From: Clitoria ternatea
Taxonomy: Eukaryota; Streptophyta; Magnoliopsida; Fabales; Fabaceae
Direction: 5' to 3'
Assembly (NCBI GenBank): GCA_037962975.1
Contig: CM075670.1
Span: 83,641,501 to 83,705,500, forward strand
Length of the DNA stretch: 64,000 bases
Shown here: positions 33,056 to 44,656 of the stretch, piece by piece
Position numbering within the stretch: the first letter of the stretch is position 1
Layout: each line of letters starts with the position of its first letter
Notes under the pieces: model-generated
What the model saw: the letters and a program-made list of their open reading frames with translations, nothing else
Told to the model about the DNA's origin: nothing
Databases searched by the model: none
Translations under genes and position numbers: made by a program

Positions 33056-35330
33056 GTGAGAAATCTTCTATCGAGTTTTGGAGCCCTCTAACACGTGAAG
33101 CTCTCTCACTCTCTCTCTCAAAAATCACTCTTGAAAGCCCTAGCCCTCACCAAGCCCTCCCCCCTCGAAGCCCTACGCCTCTTGAAGGTAGCCCTTTCCC
33201 CTTCAAATCCCTACCCCTCTCAATGCGTTTGCATTTGCGAAGCCCTCCATGCGAATCCTTCATGCGTCTCACTTGCGAATCAGTTTGTGTGACGCTACCA
33301 TGTGCTGAAGATTCAGGTGAATTCGCCTCACATCTCCTCTTCTGTTGGTGACGATTTTGGTCGGTTCTCCACCGTGGGCTCCGGTTATTATTGTCCATTT
33401 TATATTTGGTGGATCCAGGATTCTTATTTGATGCAATTCTGAGCTTATACATTATTTTAGAAATAACCCTACGAAGTAGAAATAAAGGGGTTTGTTTGGT
33501 TAGGTTTGTGTCTGAGAAAGAAGTAAAAGAAAGAAGTAGAAGAAAGAATGAAGGAAGACGGAATAGTTGGATACGTTACTACGTACTTGAAGAAGAAAAA
33601 GGTTTACGCAAACGGAGAAGGTTTTTCAGGAAGAATTCCAACACAACAAGATCAATTCCCTTCTCGAACCGACATTGCCAATCACCTCCTTGTTTTCTCT
33701 CAGTATGTTTCTATTTCTTCTTTTCTTGAATCCCGAAACTCCTAAAGTTCACCGTATTTTACATTTTCCTGGATTTTAAACCCTATGCTTTGCAGATTGG
33801 AGAGCGGTCCTGCTAGGTTTCATGATGGATATAGCAGATTAAGATCCTAGACTTATTCTTCACTAGATTTGTACAAGGTAATGTGCCTTTTCTTTAATTG
33901 CTTGCTTCAAATTTGAAATTCATTTATCGGATTGTCACTTCCTTGTAGCATGAGTTATTTTGTGTGATTTATCCGGTGTTTATCCATTGCTTTATGGATC
34001 TTGTGGCAAAAGGACATATTCAAGAGGGTAATTAAAAGGCTTCTTTCATGTTCCAAATGTGGGTTACTATTGTTTTTGTGTTTCTGTTTATGTGATTGTC
34101 GATTTGTGGTTGTTGTTCTCAGCTTGGAACTTTTTCAATACCTTCCTTGAAGACCATGAAATTATGCACTTGCGTGACCTTTAAAAGTCTGAAGGATTTC
34201 TTTCTCTTGCTCATTTGAAGGTTGGTTGTTGTCTGAAATATTGGATCACTCTTTGGTTTCTTTAAGTTTTTCTCCTAATTTATTCCCTGGATTGTTCCTA
34301 CAATTTACTTTCTTGCTCAGGAAATAGAATTCACTCATTCACTCAGGAAGTGCAAATTCAGCATAAAAATATGCCAGGTAGTTCCCAGTCTCTTGAGTTG
34401 TAAATGCAAAATTACCATGTGTCGTGTTATCTTGGTGATGAAGAAAAATCGGGAAAGAGACTAGCATAGGTAACTACAATGACTACTGATACATATCTGA
34501 TATAGCAACATAACTATTCTTAAAATACATAAGATACATATCTACTAGACATATATATATATATATAATTCATAAAACTTAATGAAATTAAAAACATTTT
34601 GGAATGATCATAAATTTTGTGTTTTCATCTTTTGTCATGATGATGTTTAAACTCTTTCGTTCTCATATAGGTTGTAAGTGATCCATGCCTAACAAAATCA
34701 AGTGTGTATTGGAGCTGGAACAAGGACTCTGCTTCATTTGAAAACCAATTGTCACAAGAGGCCAGTGATGCAGAAAAGGCTTGCTATGTTTAGGTGACAT
34801 TCTCTTTGTAAACACAACATGTGAAAGTAGGATTCCTAATTTAAGATTCCTAGGAAACTAAAAAGAATCCTTATACCAAACCCAGGTGGGTAGAAGAGAA
34901 TTGAATAATTTAACCACCATTTAATTTTTGGCTCATGCATGGATTAGTGAAGTTGTGAGATCAGACAAGAATGAGGTGGCAATTGTGTTTACACACATTA
35001 CTCTGTATTAAAATTCTAACTAGGTTAAGAAAAGAGAGCGAATCTGAGAACTGAAAATGTGTAATTGTATTTATGATTTTCACTGAATGAGAGAATACAA
35101 AAGATGAGCTATTTATATAGAATGATAAACTTACAGGAAAAGCTAGATCTAGGCAGTTAGTGACAGCTGTTACATATTGCATTATTAATAGCTTCTGAGT
35201 TAATATTGCTTTATCAAGCTGTGCTTGCTATTATGTATGTATGTCATATATAATAATATGCTACACTTTTGTTATTTTCTTTGATGGTAAATATTTTGTT
35301 GTTATGTTCATCCCCAATTAATTCACTAGG
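33056..35330 (+). other. CACTA interior left of the CHR5-like fragment; exon-like but unrecognised
   Basis: Includes a CT-rich, proline/serine-coding stretch (33080-33300) and an open frame of 65 codons at 33548-33742 (MKEDGIVGYVTTYLKKKKVY). There is also an intron-acceptor-like TATAG followed by about 40 open codons (34671-34792) ending in TAG. These look like further captured exons or a chimeric transcript leader, but I cannot name the source genes. Confidence 0.4.
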
Positions 35331-35757
35331 TTATCAAATATGGGAATGAGAGCCAAGTTGACTTAATTGTTGCTGAGGTTGGTGGTGCTATTGGGGCAGC
35401 TCCACTTGAAGCTCAGATTGAACTTTTCAATGCTCTAATTGATGGCTGTATAGAAGCAGTGGAACTTGGAAGTCTAGATGTAAAGGTACAATATTAAGTA
35501 GTTTGTGCTATACATTTTTTGGAGTGACTTAATTGCTGCTTTGCTAAATGTCAACTGTATTTTGTTTGTTTACAGTTGATGATGCTAGATTGCTTCTTGG
35601 AATACATTACCATGGATTTGGTAATTGGGAAAAGATTAGATTAGATGAAAGACTTGGCCTCATGAAAAAATTGCTCCTGCAGAACTCCAACATCATGAAA
35701 CTTTCTTGCCTCGAGCTCCAAATTTGAAAGACCCTGCTAATGCCCTTTTGGAGCAAG
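35331..35757 (+). pseudogene. Captured fragment of a CHD1/CHR5-type chromatin remodeller gene
   Basis: Two exon-like blocks. Block one (about 35332-35486) reads through YGNESQVDLIVAEVGGA and ELFNALIDGC. Block two (about 35576-35757) reads DDARLLLGIHYHGFGNWEKI and ELQHHETFLPRAPNLK. Both match what I know of the C-terminal SANT/SLIDE region of plant CHD1-type ATPases (Arabidopsis CHR5). The blocks are separated by an intron with a good acceptor (TTTGTTTACAG at 35575) and block two ends at a GTATGT donor, so genomic DNA, not cDNA, was captured. A one-base deletion in the A-run near 35665-35670 shifts the frame within block two. No ATPase domain is present. It is a transduplicated fragment, not a working gene. 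Confidence 0.82.
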
Positions 35758-37055
35758 TATGTAATCACTTGAATTCTAATTTCAGCATCATGTTCTTTTT
35801 TCTTGTTCTGTATGTACAATTTACCAATCTTCAAAGATCTTCAATTCTTCTTTCCTTCATCTGTCTTTGTTTCTAATACTTTTTCATGGTCTTTTAGACT
35901 TCATAATTACACTTCATGACATTACTTAATGGTTCACATGCTTTAGACCGTTAATTGCTAAGGTAAATACTAGGAAGAAGAGAATCGGAGCAACAATTTA
36001 AGGGGAGGTCATGATCTGAATTTAGGGTAATATGCATGCTGTTATTCTGAATCCCAACAAAATATTGAACTGGAAATAATTAGTATTTAGTGGGAAGATA
36101 AGGGAATTTTGTTTGAGAAAGAGGATACACACACATCAGACTTTATCCAATTCCAAATCTAGAATATTATTCTGGCACTATAACATAATAGTATATTTTG
36201 GCACTATTTTCTATCATTTATATGCATGTTATATGCATGATTGACTCTTTGCTTGAATGTTATATATCAAGTCTTTTGGACTTTAAATTTAGCACTAATA
36301 TCCCGTGTTGCTCTGATTTTTATTTTTGACTTTTTTTTATTCATAATCCCTTTATTTGACATGTTCCAAGACATGTTAAATTTGTTGACTTCTTTTTCTT
36401 TTAGTCTACTCGGGGTAATATGAATGTTGCTGTTTTTGGGCGCTAATTTTATGCATTCCTGTAATTAAAGATTGTGCATCTAGCATTGATAATGTGGTGA
36501 TTATTATTAAAGATTTATGCATTCCTGACTTTTGTGACTGACTATTAAATATGCAGTGATTATTATTAAATATGTAGTGATTTAGTCATAATTAATGATA
36601 GAATTTTTGTGAACTTTATCAGCAGGATGATAATGAAGATGATTGAGAATATGCTTCTGTTTTTCAATCTCACAGTCCTCATGCACCCTCCTAAACTGCA
36701 TTAGTCAAAGTGGACAACTACCTTTACTGAGATCGCTCTCTTAAGTTCTTGGTCATTGAAGAAACCTTTTTTCCTTATATGTTCTGTTTTCTGTTATATG
36801 TGCATAATATTTTTCTAGTTGTAAAGAACAAGTTTAAGAGAAAGGAATTAGAAGAAAATATTGGCGTTCAACATAATCAAATTTGAGTGATGTCTAATGT
36901 CTCTTTTAGCTTACTTTTTCATTATATGATTTTGAAGTTGATGCTTTTTAAAATTATAATGAAAGTATACTGAATTGGAATGGCCAGGAACAAAATATAC
37001 TGAATTAAAAATTAAAAAAAAGGTGTATTTTTTTGTACCAGGCGCAACCAACAAA
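35758..37055. other. CACTA interior right of the CHR5-like fragment; no gene recognised
   Basis: AT-rich, intron-like sequence with no long open frame. A short CAGGATGATAATGAAGATGATTGA-type acidic tail lies near 36623, preceded by an AG, and could be the last exon of a captured gene. Nothing else stands out. Confidence 0.3.
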
Positions 37056-37392
37056 ACCGGTGAGAAAAGTCCATATTTTGTACCGGGCATAAACAAATGG
37101 ACCGGTGAGAAAAGTTAATTTTTGTACCGGGCCAAAACGAAACAACCGGTGAGAAAAGTCTGAATTTGTACCGGTCTAAAAAAGGACCGGTGTGATTAAT
37201 TATTTTTATGCCAGTTATTTTGAACAGAACCGGTGTAATTATTATTTTTTATACCAGGCGTTTTAAACAGGACCGGTGTAAAAAAGGTTTTTCTCACCGG
37301 TCCCGAAACCGATATAAAAAGTCCATATTTTTCTCACCGGCTCCATCCACACCGGTCCTAGAACCGGTGTAAAAAGCCAAAAAGGACCGGTG
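37056..37392. repeat. CACTA sub-terminal ACCGGT repeats, right
   Basis: About fourteen ACCGG/CCGGT motifs in mixed orientation, mirroring the left side and ending at the terminal inverted repeat. Confidence 0.85.
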
Positions 37393-37416
37393 TAAGAAGC
37401 CTTTTTTCCACCAGTG

Positions 37417-37639
37417 ATCTAAATTTAATTTGAAATAGTAAATCTCGAATTGTGATTTTAAAAAAATGGATATGAAACTAGTGACTAATGATAGGAGATA
37501 AAAGCAAAGTAAACATTATATCATTGCTATATTTTTATTTTAGCAGATGTTATCATTTCGTTGAGTGACACGCACATATTATAATGGAGCTAAAATAATA
37601 GAGAATATATATATATATAAAAAATAATGGAAAAAAATA
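37417..37639. other. AT-rich spacer
   Basis: Follows the ATC target duplication; simple AT-rich DNA with an AT microsatellite near 37603-37619. No gene. Confidence 0.5.
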
Positions 37640-37763
37640 AATTATAATGAAGCTTCCACAACCTGCCATCACACACCATACACCACCACTCTATCAACCC
37701 TCGGTCACCATCAACCACCACCCCCACCACCCATAAATCATCAACCAATCACACACCACACGG

Positions 37764-38125
37764 GTCCACCACCATCACCACACCACAACCATTAACAGCC
37801 ACCATACGCCACCCCCACCCCCACCCCCCACCACCATAAACCCCCACGGCCTCTACATAAAACCCACCCAAACCCACACCAACACCACACCACCACCACA
37901 CAGGTCCACCACCATCACCACACCACAACCACTAACAACCACCCATACGTCACCCTACCCACCACCACCATAAACCCCCACGACCTCCACCCAAAACGCA
38001 CCCAAACCTACATTAACTCCACACCACCATAACATGGGTCCACCCCAGCACCACACCACAACCACCGACAGCTACCCACACACAACCCTACCCACCACCA
38101 CCCTAAGCCCTCTAGTCTAGACCAC
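37764..38125. repeat. CCA-rich minisatellite, unit about 137 bp, 2.7 copies
   Basis: Copies begin at GTCCACC at 37764, 37904 and 38038 (periods 140 and 134 bp). Each runs through CACACCACAACCA, ACCATAAACCCCCACG and AAAACCCACCCAAACC-like segments; the third is incomplete. Cytosine-rich on the plus strand with almost no G, so strongly strand-biased. Confidence 0.88.
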
Positions 38126-41100
38126 CATAACCCAAACTAGGATCTAAATGGCCAAAACAGAAAGTCCAAGAAAGGATTCAACAATGGCAAAACAAAACAG
38201 AAAAGGATCCAACAATGGTAAAACAAAGGGAAAGTCCAAGAAACGTTACCTCTTATGCCTTTCCTTTGAATCTTCGCCAGAATGGAGCAAAGTGGTCAGA
38301 ACAGAGCAAATGCTTGTGCCTTTAGGTGTGGTATGGTTAATGATCCGTTTTAAAGTAGTGGCTCGCGGAACAGAGGTGTATGCGCGTCTTTTGGTCCAAC
38401 TATGTTCGCTCAAGGGAGGAGGAACACGGGTGCAAGGTGACAGAGGTTGTGGCTTGCGGGACGGAGGTACGCATATGAAACAGAGACACGAAGACCACTC
38501 AAACATAACGTCGTTACCGCAACGAAGGAGGAACGGAGGTACAATTTAGGGACGAAGGTTGCAACTAGAAACCAAACGGGGCCTCAAACCAAAAAATAAA
38601 CTGGGACCTAATTGAGTAATATTAAGTTGTAATTTATCATTCAATTATAAAAGCAATTTTCTCATTATTTTTTATATTAAAATTATCTTAGATGTGTGGA
38701 TGTTTTTATGCTACTTTTAGTAATTTATTCTTGTAGTTCATCAATTTTTTTTATTCCATGTGATGAATATTATTATTTTTCAATTTTATATTTATTTTTT
38801 GAGATTTAATTTGATTCTTTTTGTTTTTGTTAACATATCAATTCATTCAACCAAAAGGGTAGGTTAAATGATACTTACAGAAGGCTAAATCAAATCTTGA
38901 TACAACAATATTGTAATGCAGGAAAACACATAAACACATGTTTAGAAGTGTATATAAACATATTCAACTATAACAAATATAAGTAAAAACAAAATCCTTA
39001 TTTCACTTGTTCCGGTGGTTATAAAGAAAAGTACGAAAAAAGAAGTATGAGAAAGAAAATAGTATGATATGAGAAATTAATTATTTGATTGATATGAAAT
39101 AGATGAGAAAATAAACTTACAACTTAAAAGGATAATATTTATATTATATTATTATTATGGGTAAAAATGTAATTTAGTTAAAAGGTAGTTAGATGATTTT
39201 CTCGTAATTTTTAGTGAGAAAATTTTCACACATAGATCTAAAAAAAATTAATTCTTATCATTTTTGTTATTTTTTTATCTCTCTTTTTTTTCTTATACTT
39301 TCTAACAAAACAAAGTGTTAACCTATATCAAATCAGTAAAATATATTTTACTACTTACGCTTTTGTATTTTTTTACCAACTAGAGAGGGCATTTGATGGA
39401 GACCCCATTAAAAACAAGTTGATAGAATATAATATTTCTCGTAGAAGTTGAAAACAATTTATGAAAATTATGAAAACAGCTTATAATATTTACAAATTAT
39501 TTTTAATTTAATTTAATAAATTATTTTATATAACTAATTGAAATAAGTTACTTTTAATTTATTAAATTTGGCAATCAAATTTATAATATAATTTTTTATT
39601 TAAAAATAAGTTATTCCATAAATTTTTAATTGAGTTACATATTAAAACACGCCCCATGTGACCCCTTAATATGTGCTTCATCCCTATCGAATATATTCAG
39701 ACATGAGTCTATTGGCTTCATATTTTGTTCATACTCATTATAGGCCCGAATCTTTAATAAAGTAAGATTTTTTTAAAAAAAATTCTTAAGTACGTATTTT
39801 TCAACCAAATTGATGAAGTTTTTATTAAACTTTTCCGGTGACAGTTTTTATTAAACTAATAACAAATTCTTACTACTATTAATAACTATTTTTAGTTTTT
39901 TTTTTCTTATTTTGACCATAGTTTTTCAATTATAAGTATATATTTGACCAATTACATTTTGTTATTGGGTGTTGCTGATTTTATTTGAATTTTGTTCATC
40001 TATGACGGATTGCCTGTAACTCAATAGCTTTCTCGATTATAATGTGTCCGATAAATTATGTTATAATTTCTTTAAACTATATGATATTTATGATAAAAAC
40101 AAAATATCTGTTTATTTATCTATTATACATCACTCCTATTATTTTGCTGAGTTGTTAATTATTAAAGAAAAAAAAGCATTTAAACCATGACCTCCTATCA
40201 CTCACTCCAAAAAAAACCCATACACACAACAACCCCTTTTCTCCTAAAAGACAAAATCTTACATCATTCATGTGTTTATCTCCCTAATATTTCCCTCCTT
40301 CCAATCAATTCCAATTCATCTCTGAAATTCAAAAAATCATTTATACGATGAACCCTTATATACTCCAAGAAAAACTTGCTGTTGAGGACCTTCTTACTCC
40401 TAAAAGACAAAAACATGAATCATCCATGCATTCCACTCATCCCAATCAATCTATGAAATTCTAAAGAGATGCGAATGCTTCAAAAAAGTTTCTATTCTCA
40501 CTTCCAGAATTGAGATTTATATCTTTCAAAAAAATCTCATATCTTCCATGCATTTCACTCTTTTGATTCCAATTGGCCACCGAATTTCAAAAGACTTCTT
40601 ATTATTTCAAAAGACTTCTTATCGCTTTAAATGAATCCTTATTAGACTAAAGTAGGTATATATATATATATATATAAAATGTATCATATGAGAAAGAGTA
40701 TTTTATATGAAAGTGAGAGGAGTGTGTGTCGTACAACCATACAATGGGTAGTTGAGATTAATCATGTGAGTTTTTTAACAAGTCATACTTTTTAAGTGGT
40801 TATGTGACTTTGAAAAACTTTATGTTATACAGCCTAGATTTACTCCTCTCAAGAAAACCTTTATCATAAGATACATTTTAAATATATATATATATATATT
40901 TTTTTTTTTTGAACATGTTTTCTGATTAGTATATCTTGATTCTTTATCTTTCAGGTTGATCAATCATCTTGCAAACGTATTCTTTCCTAAGCTCTGATAT
41001 TTATTAAACAAGTTATGTCCAAGTCCTTGCAAAAGTTACATTACTTTGTTTCAAGGTTTATATTATACTATATTTCCCATATTTAATTAATATATAATTT

Positions 41101-42049
41101 TTATATATAATTAAATATATATATATATATAATAAACATCTTTTCTATTCAAACTTCTTATTAAATTGTATTGCATTTTCATAATAGGATTTATCCTTAT
41201 GATATCTTCTTTTTTTATTCTTAAGGTTTTATATATGTTCCTTTTATATTTATCTTTCTCAATAATGCTCTAGATTATATGTTTGAATTCTACTTCTACA
41301 CATTGAACCATTCAAATTCAAATGCTTTGCAAAATTTTAATACTTTACTCTTCGATTCCCTAAACTTCATGTTAATGTTAACTTTATTGTTTAGTGAAAT
41401 TTGATGCTTATGAAGTCTCATTCTATTTTTTGTGGAATAATTTATTCATATATGATTTATTTTTTTAACTTTTTATGTGAGTTTATAACTTAATCATATA
41501 AAAATTCGTTTTTTAGGCTGTTTTGCAGATGAACAAGCATTTTTTGGAAAAGATATTTCTAAAGTTTAAAAAATACTTTAAATTTAAATTTCAAATTAAA
41601 TTATAATTAATATGACTACTATTTTTTTTATTAAGACAAGTTAATTGTAAAAACAGATTGATTTTTAAATATCATTCTCAATTGTTTTATTTATTTCTAT
41701 TTGATTATAAATTAGGTTGATTGGTAGTACTATGTTTATTATCATTTATTATTATACTTTATTTTAATTTTCATAATTTGTATTTCAATTAATTTTCATT
41801 AAAAATAATTAAATGATCTTAATTATTAGTATATTAAATATTAAACATAGGTTACAATTTACTCATTGAAAATATATGTTAGTTGTTACTAAATATTGGT
41901 TAATAAATTATTTTATTATAATCAATTATATGATCTGATACATTCTCTTTTTAATAAATTGTCGCAATTTGCAACTTGGTTAAGAAAAGTTTGTTTTTAT
42001 TGATAAAATGTTATCAGTCTTTCTTGTAGGCCTTTTTGAGATCCTTTGT
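38126..42049. other. AT-rich intergenic DNA, no gene
   Basis: 38148-38600 is more balanced in composition and holds short repeated phrases (AAAGTCCAAGAAA, AACAATGG), but the open frames on both strands are short and unlike known proteins. From 38600 to 42049 the DNA is very AT-rich, with poly-A/T and TA runs and no coding, RNA or clear transposon signature. It may be old degraded repeats or an MAR-like region. Confidence 0.5.
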
Positions 42050-42075
42050 GGACATTTACCTCAAAGCCATGTCAC

Positions 42076-42538
42076 CTGAAATGAAAGGTTAGTTAATACG
42101 ACAATCCGAGTAGGAAACATGAAATCCTAGACAAAGCTACTCACACATTCAGGAGTCCAAAGCACTAGGGTCGGTCGACAATGAGATTAATGCTTGTGAG
42201 CTAAAATAATGCCCCATATTTTTGGCAAAGAATTTTATGTTGTCACCCTCGACACGAGACAGATCCTCCCAGTTTATCCGGTATTGGACTGACATCCGAG
42301 TCTAATACAATGGTAACATGGGATAACCATTAGAGCGGTGAAGAAAATCCTCCCCGGGCACGTCTAGACTTACTTAGACCTTGAAAATAGACTTTTAAAT
42401 TTTTTATATGATTGGTCAAACGCCTCTATCAAGCAACAACCAGGTAGCCCACTTAGAGACACTCATCCCACAGGAACCCCATCTCTAAGAACCTTTTCTT
42501 GGAAAAAATAGAAAAAGACAGGGACTAAAGGGACTCAC
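42076..42538 (-). other. Candidate intron after the gypsy-type ORF1 remnant
   Basis: The minus strand has donor G|GTGAGT at 42538 directly after the conserved coding block, and a pyrimidine-rich acceptor CCTTTCATTTCAG ending at 42076. Ogre-type elements are known to carry an intron, but in a different place (between protease and RT), so this is only suggestive. Joining these sites does not give a clean reading frame. Confidence 0.35.
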
Positions 42539-42547
42539 CCAAAGTAG

Positions 42548-42907
42548 TCACACAAAAATTTGAAGGCCTTTACAAAGGCCCATCCATTCAGATAGAGTTG
42601 GTTCGGGTAGAGGTTTAGGGCGTTCAGAACACCCCCTTTCAAAATCACTAAAAGGAAAAGATAAATGGAGACAAAAGAAGAAAGTCTCGTTTATGTAGGT
42701 GTAGTCTAACTCTCCCGGGTCAGCTCGGGTGTAACAGACCCTCTCCTGAGAGGAACAACTAACACACTTTATGTTGGAAGCTAGGGCAAAGTGATTGAAG
42801 GTCCCCTTCTGCCACAATCTGGAAATGGCACCATCATCACTGATAGAATAAGGAAGGGAACAAACTTCCTCCTTGACCCAAGAAAAAGCGTTTGAGGAAG
42901 AAGCCAT
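42548..42907 (-). pseudogene. Putative gypsy-type transposon ORF1 remnant, frameshifted
   Basis: The likely start is the ATG at 42907 (AAAAATGGCTTC context), not the upstream ATG at 42988, which adds a hydrophobic run. Visible segments are MASSSNAFSWVKEEV, then TRADPGELDYTYINETFFF, then FPFSDFERG. A frameshift near 42650 follows: the next frame continues VLNALNLYPNQLYLNGWAF and ends DYFG at a splice donor (GGTGAGT, 42538). The family is known mainly from plant retroelements and its function is unknown. The frameshift makes this copy non-functional. Confidence 0.6.
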
Positions 42908-43402
42908 TTTTGATAAAAATAAGAAGAAGAGGAAGCAATGAGGGAGAAACAACAAAAGACTACGACCAAGAAAACAAAAACCCACCACCTAATAACAGAG
43001 AATAGCAACAAAAAAGAATAGGGAAGGGAAACTAACCTCTAAAAGCTAGAACGGAGGAAGAAGAAAATCTTAAGGGTGAGACCTGAAGGAAGGTTTGAGC
43101 AGAAAGCAGAAAGCGCAAGAGATCAAAGGAAGTCACAACAAAGGTAGAAAATGAGGGAAATATGAGTCATATATATGAAGAAAAAGGTAACTCTTAGAGA
43201 GGAGATCCAACGGTGGGGAACAATCCCACTCATTTTTGAAACGAAGCACCTGAATCCAAAGGATGCATTTATGGCTTTGGGATACGGAGCACCTTATCAT
43301 TACGAAAATAGCCAGGCACAACCAACACGTGGAAGAATAAAATGACGACTATTTACCAAATAACACATGTTCTCCACTAAAACCCCCTTAGTGGTTACTC
43401 AG

Positions 43403-43497
43403 AGTTGCCACCTCTCTCGGATTCATCACCTTTCTCAGATTTGCTACCTCTCTCAAATTCATCACCTTACTCGAATTTGCTACCTCTCTCAGATCCT
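43403..43497. repeat. 36-bp tandem repeat, about 2.4 copies
   Basis: Unit of the form CTCTCGGATTCATCACC followed by TTTCTCAGATTTGCTACCT, repeated with few changes, and with smaller internal similarity between half-units. Confidence 0.85.
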
Positions 43498-44092
43498 TCA
43501 CCCAGAACTCCCCACTCAGAAAAGATTATTCAACGGTAACTACCCTAGGAAATATTTCGACTCAACATCTAGTCACTCCGCTCGGCTCTATGCCTAGAGC
43601 TCGTGAATGGGAGGCTCTTGTTCGCCCCGGGTTGAGAGGGGCCCCACAGTACCCCCTATTTCCCCTACTTTAGGCAGGAATAAAGAGGATTCTGATTCCT
43701 CTTGATCTTAGCAAGATATAGTTACATCTACGTTATTTTAGGCCTGGATTAAAGACCCCCTTTTCTTTACCATTGTATAAATATGGCCTCAAGGCTCTCC
43801 TTATAATTTTCAAGTGACACATTATTGAGCAATTACAACCCTAATTTTCTAGAGTAATTCTCTAGGGTTTTATGCATTAAGCTCCCAGTTTGAACAAGCA
43901 TGGTTCTTGAGCATATTTTGAAGAGGGATATGGAAGCTAGTGATTGAGCGGTGTTGGTGTTACACCTTCCAACGTGGGAATACATGCCTTTGAAATGACT
44001 GTGAAACATTGGTGCTATTGTGGTCGACATATCGCTTAACTTTGGAGTCTAAAGAAGCACTCAAAGTTCCCTACTTTATCATTATTTATTGA

Positions 44093-44158
44093 CATCATTA
44101 TGTTTATGGATGTGTATCACGCAAACATCATTATGTTTATGGATGTGTATCACACAAG
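44093..44158. repeat. 33-bp direct duplication
   Basis: CATCATTATGTTTATGGA followed by TGTGTATCACGCAAA occurs twice in tandem with about one base difference. Its freshness stands out in an otherwise decayed area. Confidence 0.9.
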
Positions 44159-44225
44159 CACAAAGTAGTGAAACATACACATTAACTCTCCCTATATTTT
44201 AAATTATATAATTTTAATTTGAATT

Positions 44226-44450
44226 AATTACACTAACCTTTTTCGGAAGTTTGATGAAATTACATTGGATATGCCCATCTTTTTCTTAATATTACCTTGA
44301 CTTCTCTCTCGTATATAAGTATTTAAAATAGTCAACGAAGGTCAATGTTATCTTCTTATAAAAATTAGGGGAGGTTTGTGTAAGGTTTTAAAATGAATGA
44401 GTAGTTAATGTAGTTTCATCAAATTCTAGGATATGTGAGTGTAACTTTTC
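44226..44450. mobile_element. MITE-like fold-back element A, about 225 bp
   Basis: The left end AATTACACTAACC, then GTTTGATGAAATTACA, is mirrored on the other strand at the right end by AGTTACACTCAC, then ATTTGATGAAACTACA, over about 40 bp with moderate divergence. Inner parts (ATTACCTTGACTTC and GAAGGTCAATGTTAT) also pair. Target duplication not resolved. Confidence 0.5.
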
Positions 44451-44656
44451 CTTAATTTTTTTACTTAAATCTTTAATTCTTTATATGATAAAGTTGTGAT
44501 ATGAAAAAATTCTTTAAACTTATAAGTACATATAAGAAAATTTACTAAAAGCTTGATAAATTTCAAAGTAGTTTTTAAAATATATGATCAAGTTCCATGA
44601 AGAAAAATCACTAGTGGAGAAAGAGATATAAACTCAGTTAACTTGGGCCTTTAAGC

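Larger units (their letters stand above)
32800..37416. mobile_element. CACTA (En/Spm) DNA transposon, non-autonomous, 4.6 kb
   Basis: Termini CACTAGTGGAAAAAAGACTT (left) and, inverted, CACTGGTGGAAAAAAGGCTT (right) match at 18 of 20 bases. The 3-bp target duplication ATC flanks both ends (32797-32799 and 37417-37419). Sub-terminal regions are dense in ACCGGT motifs (32838-33055 and 37056-37392) in both orientations, as expected for transposase binding. No transposase domain is visible, so it depends on another element for movement. The interior carries pieces of at least one host gene with introns (35331-35757) and other exon-like stretches. Confidence 0.93.
42050..44060 (-). mobile_element. 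Tat/Ogre-like Ty3 fragment or related putative gypsy-type ORF region
   Basis: On the minus strand: a promoter-like TATATATATGA near 43165-43175, a CT-rich leader, an ORF (42907-42548) and an intron (42538-42076). The ORF's pattern of a conserved FPFSDFE block followed by an NLYPNQLYLNGWAFVKAF block matches the putative gypsy-type transposon family found in the first ORF of Tat/Ogre-like elements. No LTR pair, primer site or pol was found. A partial tandem repeat lies upstream (43403-43497). Boundaries are uncertain. Confidence 0.45.

Noticed and set aside
33019..33351. 110-codon frame in the CACTA element as a host gene
   Set aside because: It starts in the ACCGGT sub-terminal repeats and its serine/proline-rich content comes from CT-rich DNA; no homologous family recognised.
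37640..38130. Proline/threonine-rich protein from the CCA-rich block
   Set aside because: Low-complexity DNA with a tandem 137-bp unit not divisible into a kept reading frame; no start or domain.
38148..38549. 133-codon plus-strand frame
   Set aside because: Lysine/serine-rich start then unrelated sequence, no domain, overlapping antisense frame of similar length, isolated in AT-rich DNA.
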